The notes beneath the pieces are model-generated. The model did not search any database, was not told the DNA's origin, and worked only from the letters and a program-made list of their open reading frames with translations. Below, piece by piece: positions 20,774 through 28,988 of a stretch of 64,000 nt of DNA; position 1 is the first letter of the stretch, and every line of letters starts with the position of its first letter. The position numbers and the translations under genes were made by a program. The stretch covers positions 806,001 through 870,000 of the forward strand of contig NC_008358.1 of the NCBI RefSeq assembly GCF_000013025.1. Direction: 5' to 3'. Origin of the DNA: Hyphomonas neptunium ATCC 15444. Its GTDB lineage: Bacteria > Pseudomonadota > Alphaproteobacteria > Caulobacterales > Hyphomonadaceae.

Positions 20774-20854
20774 CTAGGCGCGGGCTGGAGGCTGCTCCAG
20801 CCAGACACCGTAGGATGCAGACCCAACGGCCTCACCTGGTTTCTCACTCGACAT
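20774..20854 (-). CDS. Candidate 26-residue leader or small peptide with a perfect Shine-Dalgarno
   Basis: An ATG at 20854 opens a 26-codon frame ending TAG at 20774-20776; the peptide ends VWLEQPPARA. The 15 bases at 20870-20856 (minus strand GAAAGGAGGTGATCC) are fully complementary to the 3' end of alphaproteobacterial 16S rRNA, far beyond an ordinary ribosome binding site, and end two bases before the ATG's first base pairing context. The coding region contains a perfect 8-bp hairpin (20783-20802), and a strong terminator follows 58 bases after the stop. This looks like a translated small RNA or an attenuator leader upstream of kdsA. No family is recognised. A chance frame is possible but the combination is notable. 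Confidence 0.5.
   Translation of the reverse strand: MSSEKPGEAVGSASYGVWLEQPPARA
20783..20802. repeat. Perfect hairpin inside the leader ORF
   Basis: GGCTGGAG at 20783-20790 and CTCCAGCC at 20795-20802 form an 8-bp stem with a 4-base loop. A stem inside a leader coding region followed by a terminator is the layout expected of an attenuator. Confidence 0.6.
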
Positions 20855-21031
20855 TGGATCACCTCCTTTCAGGCGTGCGGCATGCACGTGCTTTTGCCCT
20901 GGACCATCCAGTGCAGGATCAAGCTAGGCATGAAATGCGCAAATGTGAAGTTAACATCGCCGTGAGGCGGGAAATTGCGGCGGGCTCGTCAGCGCGCGTC
21001 CATCGGACAATCCTGAATTTTACATATTATA

Positions 21032-21042
21032 GTACATTGTAC
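21032..21042. promoter_or_regulatory. Palindrome in an AT-rich upstream region
   Basis: GTACATTGTAC is an 11-base palindrome (odd centre) in an AT-rich patch (21010-21045) 60 bases before the gene at 21102. It may be an operator or part of the promoter. No regulator is recognised. Confidence 0.35.
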
Positions 21043-21101
21043 AGACGGCAGATCTTCCTCGACTATCGGGTCAGTTCCAACTCATACACAGGAAGAAGAG
21101 C

Positions 21102-21566
21102 ATGTTCCGTCAATCAAAACGCCAGGCAGCCTTCGGTGGTGCGCGCATAGACTTGCCTGACAATGGCGAGATCGCGCCGGATGCTGCCTCAGCCCTCTGT
21201 TCTGAATGGCTTGCCCGGCACTGCGAGCAGGAACAGCTGACGATGCGCTGCCAGGCTCTGGAAACGCATCTTTTTCGCGATCACAACTGGTGCGATCTGA
21301 GTGAGGCGCAACGGGCATCTCTGCCTGAGGCCGCTGAGTTTGACGCCATGAATGACCAGATTATAGCGCTTCACGATTTCAATCGCGAGCAACTCAAAGC
21401 GGTGACAGATCTGGCGGCAACAACCGGGCCCGGGCTGGTGAGCAAACTCTCCGTTGCCCTGGCGATCGTCCTCCCCGATGAAAACGAGGACGCTCATGCC
21501 CTTCTCCGGAGTATTCTGAAGGACCTTGAGGCTGCCGGGATTGAACCGGGCAGGGCGCGCGGCTGA
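21102..21566 (+). CDS. Hypothetical protein
   Basis: A 154-residue protein, not recognised. It has no signal peptide or membrane helix and appears mainly alpha-helical, with paired cysteine-containing helices (ALCSEWLARHCEQEQ near residue 35) and an acidic segment DENEDAH near 130. GGAAGAAG stands seven bases before the ATG, and an AT-rich region precedes it, so expression is likely. It is followed by a terminator that faces the other way and serves the next gene. A small cytosolic or phage-like regulatory protein is possible; nothing in the sequence decides. Confidence 0.75.
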   Translation: MFRQSKRQAAFGGARIDLPDNGEIAPDAASALCSEWLARHCEQEQLTMRCQALETHLFRDHNWCDLSEAQRASLPEAAEFDAMNDQIIALHDFNREQLKAVTDLAATTGPGLVSKLSVALAIVLPDENEDAHALLRSILKDLEAAGIEPGRARG

Positions 21567-21651
21567 GGCCGCGTCGCGGTTCCGTTCGGGCCCCCGGCCT
21601 TGCGCAGGCGGGTTGAGGGGAGGACCGGGATCTGAGGGCGGTGAGATCAGA

Positions 21652-21685
21652 CAAAAAAAGCCGCCGCGTATGTATCGCGGCGGCT
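21652..21685 (-). terminator. Intrinsic terminator of the CC_3452-like gene
   Basis: AGCCGCCGCG (21659-21668) pairs perfectly with CGCGGCGGCT (21676-21685) over a 7-base loop. On the minus strand seven T residues follow directly. It lies 28 bases after the stop codon at 21714. Confidence 0.9.
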
Positions 21686-21713
21686 CTGAAGAAAGGCCTG
21701 GAGAGGGGTAGCC

Positions 21714-22007
21714 TTATTTCTTTGCGGCGGTGTTGCACTCAGCCAGTTCTTCGGCGGTCAGCTCTGTCGTGGCGTTGCGCAGGGCAGTGACCTGGCCGAC
21801 TTCCTTGGCGATCTTTTTGCAAACGCGAACGGTCGGGTTCTTGCGCTTCAGGTCGCCGGTGCAGACGGTGCCGTCGCAGGACCAGACAACGCTTTCAGCG
21901 ATGACGCGCTTTTCAGAGACAGGCTCTGCGGTTTCGAAGGTGTAGCTGGCGAAAGCAGGCAGGGCGAAGCCTGCGAGAGCCAGAGCGGCGATGGCGGAAC
22001 GGAGCAT
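21714..22007 (-). CDS. CC_3452-family small secreted protein
   Basis: A 97-residue exported protein. The start at 22007 gives a clean signal peptide (LRSAIAALALAGFALPAFA, cleavage after about residue 20); the longer open frame up to 22103 would bury this signal and is rejected. The mature part has ESVVWSCDGTVCTGD and VRVCKKIAKEVGQVTAL, matching the Caulobacter CC_3452 pattern with three conserved cysteines and a fourth in the C-terminal ECN. The function of the family is unknown; it is probably periplasmic with disulfide bonds. It has its own strong terminator. Confidence 0.85.
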   Translation of the reverse strand: MLRSAIAALALAGFALPAFASYTFETAEPVSEKRVIAESVVWSCDGTVCTGDLKRKNPTVRVCKKIAKEVGQVTALRNATTELTAEELAECNTAAKK

Positions 22008-22264
22008 GGGAGGCTGCCTTTGTTCGGGGTTGATGCTGCAATTTTTTTCGGTGAGGCTTTGTTGCCTTATTTTTAGGCTATCGAACGCTGAACATTTCGT
22101 CAAGTGTTCAGACCGCTGAATTCAAGATTTTGGAGAACTATTCGTTCCGTTTGCTGCGCCGCAGCACATTCTCCCTGCGTCATTGCCCCGGCGGCACAAA
22201 TTGCCGATGCGGCAGGCAGGGTTAAGGTGATCGGGAACCGCCGCAGGAAACGAGGAAACCACCC

Positions 22265-23605
22265 ATGGATTTCAACATCCCACAGGACATCGCCGACTAT
22301 CTGGTCGTGCTCGATAAATTCATCGAAGACGAAATCAAGCCACTTCAGGCACAAGACGACAATGAGCGCTTCTTCGATCATCGCCGGGAATGGGCGCGGA
22401 CTGACTTTGAAAATGAGGGCCTGCCTCGCCCGGAATGGGAAGCGCTGCTGCGCGAAGCCAAGAAGCGCGCCGACAAGGCGGGCCACCTTCGCTATGCTCT
22501 CCCCAAGGAATTTGGCGGCCAGGATGGCACCAATCTCGGCATGGCCATCATCCGCGAACATTTCGCCCGCCAGGGCCTTGGCCTGCACAACGACCTGCAG
22601 AATGAGCACTCGATCGTGGGTAACTTCCCGCAGATCCTGATGCTGCGCGACTTTGCGCGGCCAGATCAGAAACACCTCGCCACGGCGGCGCTGGAAGGCA
22701 AGTTCATCGCCTGCTTCGGCCTGACCGAGCCCCATCACGGCTCTGACGCGACGCATATGGAAACCCGCGCCGTGCGCCACAAGAAAGACGGCAAGGATGG
22801 CTGGCTGATCAATGGCGAGAAAATGTGGATCACCGGCATGCATGTGGCCACCCACATCATGCTGTTCTGCCGCACCAGCGGGAAAGATGGCGACGCGAAG
22901 GGCATCACCTGCCTGATCATCCCGGCGCGCGACCCTGGCGTGATCATTGAAGAGTATATGTGGACCTTCAACATGCCGACGGACCACCCGCGCCTCACCA
23001 TCAAGGATGTGTGGGTGCCCGAAGACGCCGTGTTCGGCCCGCCCGAAGGCGGCCTGGCGCTCGCCCAGCATTTCGTTCACGAAAACCGTATCCGTCAGGC
23101 CGCTTCCTCCTGCGGCGCGGCGCTCTACTGCATCAATGAGAGCGTGAAGTATGCGCTCGAGCGCAAGCCCTTCGGCAAGCCGCTGGCCACCAACCAGGCC
23201 ATCCAGTTCCCGCTGGTAGAGCTGGCGACACAGGCTGAAATGCTCCGCCTTCTGATCTTCAAGACCGCTTGGGAAATGGACCAGATGTCCAAGCCGGAAG
23301 TGGCGATCAAGCTCTCCGACAAGGTGTCGATGTGTAACTATTACGCCAACCGTCTTGTCTGCGAAGCAGCCGACCGGGCGATGCAGGTGCATGGCGGCAT
23401 TGGCTATTCGCGCCACAAGCCTTTCGAGCACATATACCGTCACCACCGCCGTTACCGGATCACCGAAGGTTCCGAAGAGATCCAGATCCGCAAAGTGGCC
23501 GGCCACATGTTCGGCTTCATGGGCCCGAACAAGCACGGCCAGCCCAAAGGCGAAACCGACGCAAAGGGCAAGAGCACAGAGCCGACGGATTTTGCGGTTC
23601 GGTAG
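22265..23605 (+). CDS. Acyl-CoA dehydrogenase family protein
   Basis: An FAD-dependent acyl-CoA dehydrogenase of 446 residues, probably acting in fatty-acid or branched acyl-CoA oxidation in the cytoplasm. FGLTEPHHGSDA (about 155-166) and WLINGEKMWITGMH are the FAD/substrate-binding ACAD signatures, and the C-terminal domain contains QVHGGIGYSRHKPFEHIYR and ITEGSEEIQ. The N-terminal helices are longer than in short-chain enzymes, as in the ACAD10/11-like group. The ATG is preceded by GAGGAAACC. It is a single gene closed by a perfect terminator. Substrate specificity is not readable. Confidence 0.93.
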   Translation: MDFNIPQDIADYLVVLDKFIEDEIKPLQAQDDNERFFDHRREWARTDFENEGLPRPEWEALLREAKKRADKAGHLRYALPKEFGGQDGTNLGMAIIREHFARQGLGLHNDLQNEHSIVGNFPQILMLRDFARPDQKHLATAALEGKFIACFGLTEPHHGSDATHMETRAVRHKKDGKDGWLINGEKMWITGMHVATHIMLFCRTSGKDGDAKGITCLIIPARDPGVIIEEYMWTFNMPTDHPRLTIKDVWVPEDAVFGPPEGGLALAQHFVHENRIRQAASSCGAALYCINESVKYALERKPFGKPLATNQAIQFPLVELATQAEMLRLLIFKTAWEMDQMSKPEVAIKLSDKVSMCNYYANRLVCEAADRAMQVHGGIGYSRHKPFEHIYRHHRRYRITEGSEEIQIRKVAGHMFGFMGPNKHGQPKGETDAKGKSTEPTDFAVR

Positions 23606-23631
23606 ATCTGGAACTTCAAGCTCGATATGAA

Positions 23632-23663
23632 GAAAGCCGGGCTTTTCCAGCCCGGCTTTCTTT
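23632..23663 (+). terminator. Intrinsic terminator after the acyl-CoA dehydrogenase
   Basis: GAAAGCCGGGCT (23632-23643) and AGCCCGGCTTTC (23649-23660) make a perfect 12-bp stem with a 5-base loop, followed by TTT. It overlaps the end of the convergent tryptophanase gene by two bases and may also reduce read-through from that side. Confidence 0.9.
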
Positions 23664-25026
23664 AAAGCCGCTCAAACGCCGCCGTGAAGTGGCGCATCAT
23701 CGGGGGCTCTTTCACAATGCGCAGGCCTTTGAGCGTGTCCTTCGTCGCGGCAACGTCTTCAAGCACTTCCACTACATAGTCCGCATGGCTCTGCGTGTAG
23801 ACGCGGCGGGGCATGGCGAGGCGCACGAGGTCCATGGCGCCGGGCGCTTCGGTACCATCGGGCTTGCGGCCGAACATGACGGTGCCGATCTCGCAGGCCC
23901 GGATGCCGCCGGTTTCATACATCGCGCAGGTCAGCGCCTGGCCAGGATACTCCAGCGGCGGAATATGCGGGAGGAAAGCGCGTGCGTCGATGAACACGGC
24001 GTGGCCGCCCGCTGGTTTCACGACCGGCACGCCCATCGCGTCCAGCCGTTCGGCGATGTAAGCGTTCGTCCGTACCCGGTAGCGCAGATAGTCCTCATCA
24101 ATGATTTCCTTCAGGCCCTGGGCAATGGCGTCCAGATCGCGCCCCGCCAGGCCGCCATAAGTGGGGAAGCCTTCAGTCTGGATCAGCAGCGTGCGGGCGC
24201 GCTCGGCGAGCGCGTCATTGTTCAGCGCCAGCCAGCCGCCGATATTGGCGAAGGCGTCCTTCTTGGCGCTCATCGTCATGCCATCGGCCAGGGCAAACGT
24301 CTCGCGCACAATCTCCTTGATTGAGCGGTCCTTCTGACCCTCCTCGCGCAGCTTGATGAACCAGGCATTCTCGGCAAAGCGGCAGCCGTCAATATAGAAC
24401 GCCTTGCCATGGGCTTTGGCGAGCCTGGCCGCGCCGCGGATGTTTTCGAGGCTGACAGGCTGCCCGCCCCCGGCATTGTTGGTGATGGTCATCATCACGG
24501 CCGGAATGCGGCCGCCCTCTTCGGTCAGCACACGCTCCAGCGCGGCGAGATCCATATTGCCCTTGAACGGATGGTCGAGCGAAGGCACGCGGCCCTCCGC
24601 AATCGGCAGGTCAAGCGCCTCTGCGCCCATCGCTTCGATATTCCCGCGCGTTGTATCGAAATGGGTATTGGAGGGGATGAGGTCGCCTGTTTTGGCGATC
24701 AGGCTAAAGAGCAGGTGTTCGGCCGCCCGGCCCTGGTGAGCGGGGATGATGTGGGTGAAATCCATCAGGTCTTTCACCGCCGCCTCGAAGCGGTAGAAGC
24801 TGGGCGCCCCGGCATAGCTTTCGTCTCCCGTCATCACAGCGCCCCACTGGGCCGCGCTCATGGCCGAGGTGCCACTGTCCGTCAGCAAATCGATGATCAC
24901 ATCATCCGAATGCAGCTTGAACAGGTTAAAGCCCGCCGCCTCCAACAGGCGCGCGCGTTCCTCTCGGGTTGTCATGCGGATCGGCTCAACCGATTTGATG
25001 CGGAAAGGTTCGATAATGGTCTTCAT
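23662..25026 (-). CDS. tnaA: Tryptophanase (tryptophan indole-lyase) / beta-eliminating lyase
   Basis: A PLP enzyme of 454 residues that splits L-tryptophan to indole, pyruvate and ammonia; tyrosine phenol-lyase is the close alternative. SAKKDAF at 253-259 carries the PLP lysine (K256), and DGCRFAEN at 213-220 is a family signature. HQGRAAEH (97-104) binds the phosphate. I chose the ATG at 25026 because GGGAG precedes it; the open frame upstream to 25203 has no similarity. No tnaB permease is adjacent. The ribosome binding site lies in one arm of an inverted repeat (25033-25061), suggesting control of translation. Confidence 0.93.
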   Translation of the reverse strand: MKTIIEPFRIKSVEPIRMTTREERARLLEAAGFNLFKLHSDDVIIDLLTDSGTSAMSAAQWGAVMTGDESYAGAPSFYRFEAAVKDLMDFTHIIPAHQGRAAEHLLFSLIAKTGDLIPSNTHFDTTRGNIEAMGAEALDLPIAEGRVPSLDHPFKGNMDLAALERVLTEEGGRIPAVMMTITNNAGGGQPVSLENIRGAARLAKAHGKAFYIDGCRFAENAWFIKLREEGQKDRSIKEIVRETFALADGMTMSAKKDAFANIGGWLALNNDALAERARTLLIQTEGFPTYGGLAGRDLDAIAQGLKEIIDEDYLRYRVRTNAYIAERLDAMGVPVVKPAGGHAVFIDARAFLPHIPPLEYPGQALTCAMYETGGIRACEIGTVMFGRKPDGTEAPGAMDLVRLAMPRRVYTQSHADYVVEVLEDVAATKDTLKGLRIVKEPPMMRHFTAAFERL

Positions 25027-25032
25027 AGGGCT

Positions 25033-25061
25033 CACTCCCGGCTGAAACGGTCCTGGGAGTG
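25033..25061 (-). promoter_or_regulatory. Inverted repeat covering the tnaA ribosome binding site
   Basis: CACTCCC (minus strand, 25061-25055) can pair with GGGAGTG (25039-25033), the latter containing the ribosome binding site of tnaA. The loop is 15 bases. If formed in mRNA it would block translation initiation. Confidence 0.45.
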
Positions 25062-25287
25062 GGGCCTTGATGGCATGCCCCGCGCACAGGAACCTCTGCG
25101 CTGCGGTTGCCCCTCCGGAATCCTCGCTGGAAATCCGGAAGACGGCCGCGCTCAGCGCCTGTTGCGATGGGCGGCATTTATCATGGGCCAGGGCGGCCTG
25201 CAAAGTGCCAAAGGTGAAATAAGGTTAACAGCACGTTCACCATTTCGGGGCACGACTATCGGTCTGATTTGCTCTCAGGATGAGACC

Positions 25288-27033
25288 ATGACCCTGCTTG
25301 AACGCGTTATCCGCGCGCATCGCTGCCGCTCCACCCATCATTTCATTGCATTTGATGCGCTCTCCCTGCTTGAGGGAGACGAGGCCGAGGGCTGGAAATC
25401 GCTGATGCTGGTGCATCATGAGCATCTCCTGAAAGGTGCCAAGGCGCCAGACGACACCTTCAAGGACTTCAAGAACCATGTCCTCCATGTGGGCGAGGGC
25501 GAATGGGGCGGCGCGCGCGCGAAAGCGGCCGAATGGTATGCCATCGCGGTCGACCTCCTCCGCCGCAAGCGCTGGAGCGATGCGGCCTGGGCGCTCGGCG
25601 TTCTCAGCCATTACTATGCAGACCCGATCCAGCCCTTCCACACTGGCCAGACGGAAGCCGAAGGCGTCATCCACCGCGCGGTGGAGTGGAGCATCGCCAG
25701 GTCCCGCCCGGAGATCGACGCCCGCATTGCCGAGCAGGGCTATCCGGACGTTGAAATTCCCGAAGGGATGGGCTTTGTCTCCGACATGGTGCGCGAGGGC
25801 GCGCTGCGGTCCCATGCCTATTATGATGTGTTCATCGGCCATTATGACCTGGAGGCTGGCGTTGCCGACCCGCCGTCCGGCCTTGATGAAACCATGCGCA
25901 CGGCCATTGTCGAACTGGTCTCTTACGCCACCGCCGGTTTTGCCGCGATCATGATGCGGGCCATTGAGGAGGCGGCTGTCTCTCCGCCCAAGGTGAACCT
26001 GACGCTGCAGGGCTATATCGAAACACTGGACATCCCCCTGCGCTGGATCACGGCAAAACTCGAAGACATGGGCGACCGTCGCCAGGTCGAGAAGATGTAC
26101 AAGGAATATCAAAAGACCGGAAAGGTCATCCGTACCCTGCCGGAAGATGACAAGCTGATCCGTGAAATGCACGCGAAAGAAGTGCGCCGGATTTCCCTGA
26201 AAGAGCTGAATGCCGAGCCCGCCGGTCCGATCGGAACATTGCGGGATTCCTGGCCGGGCATCCCTGAAGAAACTCTCGAGCTTTCCGAAGACGATCTGAT
26301 CGAAGAAGAAGACGGTCTCGAAGAAGAAGTCGAAGCAGTTGAGGCCGAAGAATCCGAAGCCATCGAAGCAGACGCGGAGGAGGCTTACGAGGACGAGGAA
26401 GACGAATACGCCGCAGAAGACGATGACGCCGAAGACGAGGAAGATGACGCGTACCTCGACGAAGCCGAAGATGTGATCCAAGCGGAAGACGCGTTTGAGG
26501 AAGAGGACGAAACGGAAGAGGAATATGAGGGAGCAGCTGATGAGGACGACGAGTCCGATGATGAAGACGATGCGCCTCCCGCCATTGTCGCGCCCGCAAC
26601 GCCCCCTCGCCGGAGCGCGGGCCTGACCTTTGAATCCCCCGTCGTCGATGCCCCGTCCATCGGCCCGAAAACAGCGGCCCATCTTGCCAGGGCCGGTATC
26701 GAAACAGTCGGCGATCTGATCATATGCGATCCCGATGAAACCGCTGAGCTTCTCGGTGTACGCCACATTACGGTAGACGCTGTCGAAACCTGGCAGATGC
26801 AGGCAACCCTGATGATCGAAGTGCCTGGCCTTCGGGTCCATGATGCCCAGCTGCTGGTGGGCGCGGGCATTTCCTCGCGCGAGGATCTGGCCAGCGCTTC
26901 GGCCGCGACCGTGTTCGAACTCGCCATGGAATTCCTGCAGACATCGGCGGGTTCCCGCGTCCTGCGGCCCGGCGAGACGCTGGAGGAAGATGAAGTGGAA
27001 GAGTGGATCGAACTGGCGCAGGAAACCGCCTGA
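25288..27033 (+). CDS. Zinc-dependent phospholipase C-like domain fused to an acidic linker and DUF4332
   Basis: A 581-residue protein. The N-terminal half (1-300) is helical; HYYADPIQPFHTG at 108-120, with H17/H18 and H129, resembles the metal-binding core of zinc phospholipase C/S1-P1 nuclease folds. Residues about 325-440 are almost entirely Glu, Asp and Ala. The C-terminal 135 residues contain two helix-hairpin-helix-like repeats (APSIGPKTAAHLARAGIETV and LLVGAGISSREDLA), matching DUF4332. No signal peptide is visible. The ATG at 25288 is preceded by CTCAGGA; a much longer frame upstream overlaps tnaA antisense and is rejected. Function unknown; metal-dependent hydrolysis linked to nucleic acid or protein binding is a hypothesis. 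Confidence 0.88.
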   Translation: MTLLERVIRAHRCRSTHHFIAFDALSLLEGDEAEGWKSLMLVHHEHLLKGAKAPDDTFKDFKNHVLHVGEGEWGGARAKAAEWYAIAVDLLRRKRWSDAAWALGVLSHYYADPIQPFHTGQTEAEGVIHRAVEWSIARSRPEIDARIAEQGYPDVEIPEGMGFVSDMVREGALRSHAYYDVFIGHYDLEAGVADPPSGLDETMRTAIVELVSYATAGFAAIMMRAIEEAAVSPPKVNLTLQGYIETLDIPLRWITAKLEDMGDRRQVEKMYKEYQKTGKVIRTLPEDDKLIREMHAKEVRRISLKELNAEPAGPIGTLRDSWPGIPEETLELSEDDLIEEEDGLEEEVEAVEAEESEAIEADAEEAYEDEEDEYAAEDDDAEDEEDDAYLDEAEDVIQAEDAFEEEDETEEEYEGAADEDDESDDEDDAPPAIVAPATPPRRSAGLTFESPVVDAPSIGPKTAAHLARAGIETVGDLIICDPDETAELLGVRHITVDAVETWQMQATLMIEVPGLRVHDAQLLVGAGISSREDLASASAATVFELAMEFLQTSAGSRVLRPGETLEEDEVEEWIELAQETA

Positions 27034-27039
27034 TCAAGA

Positions 27040-28020
27040 TTACGTTCCGCGAGGTTTCAGGCCGCCCGCCTCATAGATCGCATCAATCATCGTCATATTG
27101 GCCACAGCATCCGTGCCGCCTGTGAGGGGCGCGGCGCGTCCGGTGATCACATCGATCACATGCGCCAGCTGGTAATCATAGGTCGTCTCTCCGTCCACGG
27201 TATAACGAGTGACCTTCCTGCCACGCTGGAAGGAGATCGAATTGCCGAAAGTCGGATGGATCGGGTTCACCGCGCGCAGTATGGCGTCGCTGCCTTTCAG
27301 GGCGATCAGCGCCTTGTATGGCTGGCCCGGCTTCATGCTGGTGCGCAGGCGTGCTGGAATGCCGCCTGGAAATTCCAGCACCGCCTCCGTCACAAGGTCC
27401 ACGCCCGGCGTGCCTTCTTCCATGCGAGCTGAGACAAGGCGTGGCTCACTGCCGGCAATCGTGCGCAGCCAGTGGAGGGGATAGCAGCCGAGATCCATCA
27501 GCGCGCCCCCGCCCAGGTCCGGCCGGTGGCGCAGCTCCTCGGGCGAATAGGGAATCCGCACCGAAAACTCCGCCTTCATCGCACACAGCTTGCCAATGGC
27601 CCCGCTGCGCACCTTCTCCAGAATGTCCTCGAACATCGGATGAAACCGATAGTGAAATGCCTCGATCAGATGCCTGCCACTGCGCTGGGCCGCGTCCGCC
27701 ATGGCGCGCGCTTCCCCGGCATTCATCGCAAACGGCTTTTCACACAGCACGTGTTTGCCCGCTTTCAGCGCCGCGATGGAAAGGTCTGCGTGCCGGTTCG
27801 GGGGCAGGGCGTTGTAGATGAGGTCAATATCTGGCCGCGCGATCAACGCTTCATAGCTTTCCACAACTTCCGGAATGCCGTGGGCATCGGCATAGGCGCG
27901 GGCCTTGATGGCATCGCGCGCCGCCACCGCCAGAATGGTGCAATCCGCCCGGCGTTTCACCTGTGGGATCAAGGCCTTGGGCGCGATTTTCGCTGCCCCC
28001 AGAATGCCAATCCTGATCAT
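27040..28020 (-). CDS. Gfo/Idh/MocA family oxidoreductase
   Basis: A 326-residue NAD(P)-dependent oxidoreductase. The Rossmann start is IRIGILGAAKIAPKAL, NALPPNRHAD follows, and KHVLCEKPFAMN carries the conserved EKP lysine. HYRFHP and GGGALMDLGCYPLHWLR lie in the C-terminal substrate domain, typical of the trans-dihydrodiol/glucose-fructose oxidoreductase branch. GGAGG nine bases before the ATG at 28020 decides the start; the ATG at 28035 lies before that site. The gene is convergent with and nearly abuts the previous one. Substrate probably a sugar or cyclic polyol. Confidence 0.93.
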   Translation of the reverse strand: MIRIGILGAAKIAPKALIPQVKRRADCTILAVAARDAIKARAYADAHGIPEVVESYEALIARPDIDLIYNALPPNRHADLSIAALKAGKHVLCEKPFAMNAGEARAMADAAQRSGRHLIEAFHYRFHPMFEDILEKVRSGAIGKLCAMKAEFSVRIPYSPEELRHRPDLGGGALMDLGCYPLHWLRTIAGSEPRLVSARMEEGTPGVDLVTEAVLEFPGGIPARLRTSMKPGQPYKALIALKGSDAILRAVNPIHPTFGNSISFQRGRKVTRYTVDGETTYDYQLAHVIDVITGRAAPLTGGTDAVANMTMIDAIYEAGGLKPRGT

Positions 28021-28207
28021 GCCAGAGCCCTCCATGTCGGGTAACAGGTAAACAAACCGACGCGCTTTGTTTACCCCGGCCTAACGCCGCTTAACGTCTT
28101 TCTTGAGGAGTGACCCAAAAAGATTCACCTGATTCAGAAATCAGAAACCACACCTGCGCTTAGTGGGGCTTCCACGAGGCCGTTGGACCCTAGGAGTGCC
28201 TTTGCCC

Positions 28208-28633
28208 ATGATGAATGATCTGATAGCGCACATCGCTAAAGCCAACGGCCTCGCGGAACCCCTCGCCAGACAGGCGCTGGGCATTCTCCTGAATGGCGCA
28301 GACCGGCAGGGCGCCCCGCTCGCTGCGGCTGTGTTCCGTACCCTTCCTGGCACGCGCGCGCTCGCTGCGCGGTCTGGTTCCGAAACGGGCGCTCCGACGG
28401 GCGAAATCGCCCGCCTTATCGAGCTCACGCCCGGCGGCCGCCGCCGTGTGGTCGAGCATATGTTCGCATCCCTGCGCAATGCCGGCCTTGATCACGCGGC
28501 TGCCAGCCGCCTTCTGCCAACCATCGGCAGCTGGATGCAGGACATGTACGGGATCGAAGGGCTTGGCCAGCTTGGCGCGCTGATTGCCCATGATGCCGAG
28601 ACCAGCGCCGCTGCCGCAGCCCGCGCAGCCTGA
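28208..28633 (+). CDS. Hypothetical protein
   Basis: A 141-residue soluble, alanine-rich helical protein beginning MMNDLIAHIAKANG; an upstream start at 28163 is possible but has no better ribosome binding site. The C-terminal part (LPTIGSWMQDMYGIEGLGQLGALI) resembles the repeated helical pattern of DUF937/DUF2780-like proteins, but the match is too weak to assign. It is followed by another short unknown gene 71 bases later. No known domain can be supported. Confidence 0.7.
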   Translation: MMNDLIAHIAKANGLAEPLARQALGILLNGADRQGAPLAAAVFRTLPGTRALAARSGSETGAPTGEIARLIELTPGGRRRVVEHMFASLRNAGLDHAAASRLLPTIGSWMQDMYGIEGLGQLGALIAHDAETSAAAAARAA

Positions 28634-28704
28634 CGTAAGGCCAGCCTTTTCATTTCCGGCGCAGCCCGCTAAAGCCCCGTCAGGACTGACAAGGGCAATC
28701 GATC

Positions 28705-28983
28705 ATGACTACTGAGACCCTTCGCGCGGATGAAGCCATCGCTGTCCGCCTGATGCAGGCGATCCGGGCCGATGCCGAGATCCAATGTGCGCCAGACGCG
28801 CTCGATCTCGTATCGGTAACACTCGACCTTTCGGCGACGGCGGACACGCCAGAGGCGCTGGTCTACAAGCCTCGCATTGACCGCAAGACCCGTACAATCC
28901 TGTTCACCAGCGGCTCGGCAGACGGCTCAAAGGGCGCCGTCATGACCGCAACCGTCGTCTATCGTATCCGCCCGGCAGACTGA
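28705..28983 (+). CDS. Hypothetical protein
   Basis: A 92-residue protein, not recognised. AAGGG precedes the ATG. It is soluble, predicted alpha/beta, with the second half YKPRIDRKTRTILFTSG and VVYRIRPAD in a beta-strand pattern reminiscent of small hotdog proteins, a comparison made by eye only. It ends five bases before the end of the convergent RND gene, and it probably shares a transcript with the previous gene. Confidence 0.7.
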   Translation: MTTETLRADEAIAVRLMQAIRADAEIQCAPDALDLVSVTLDLSATADTPEALVYKPRIDRKTRTILFTSGSADGSKGAVMTATVVYRIRPAD

Positions 28984-28988
28984 ACGGA

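Noticed and set aside
20856..20870. Fragment of 16S rRNA 3' end on the plus strand
   Set aside because: The match is limited to the anti-Shine-Dalgarno end, no further rRNA sequence adjoins it, and on the minus strand it sits exactly at a Shine-Dalgarno position before an ATG.
22100..23536. 478-codon open frame on the minus strand
   Set aside because: Lies antisense to the clear acyl-CoA dehydrogenase; its sequence has low-complexity character and no family features. High GC produces such shadows.
24409..25287. N-terminal extension of the DUF4332 fusion gene by about 290 codons
   Set aside because: It is antisense to tnaA and lacks domain features; GGA before the ATG at 25288 marks the natural start.
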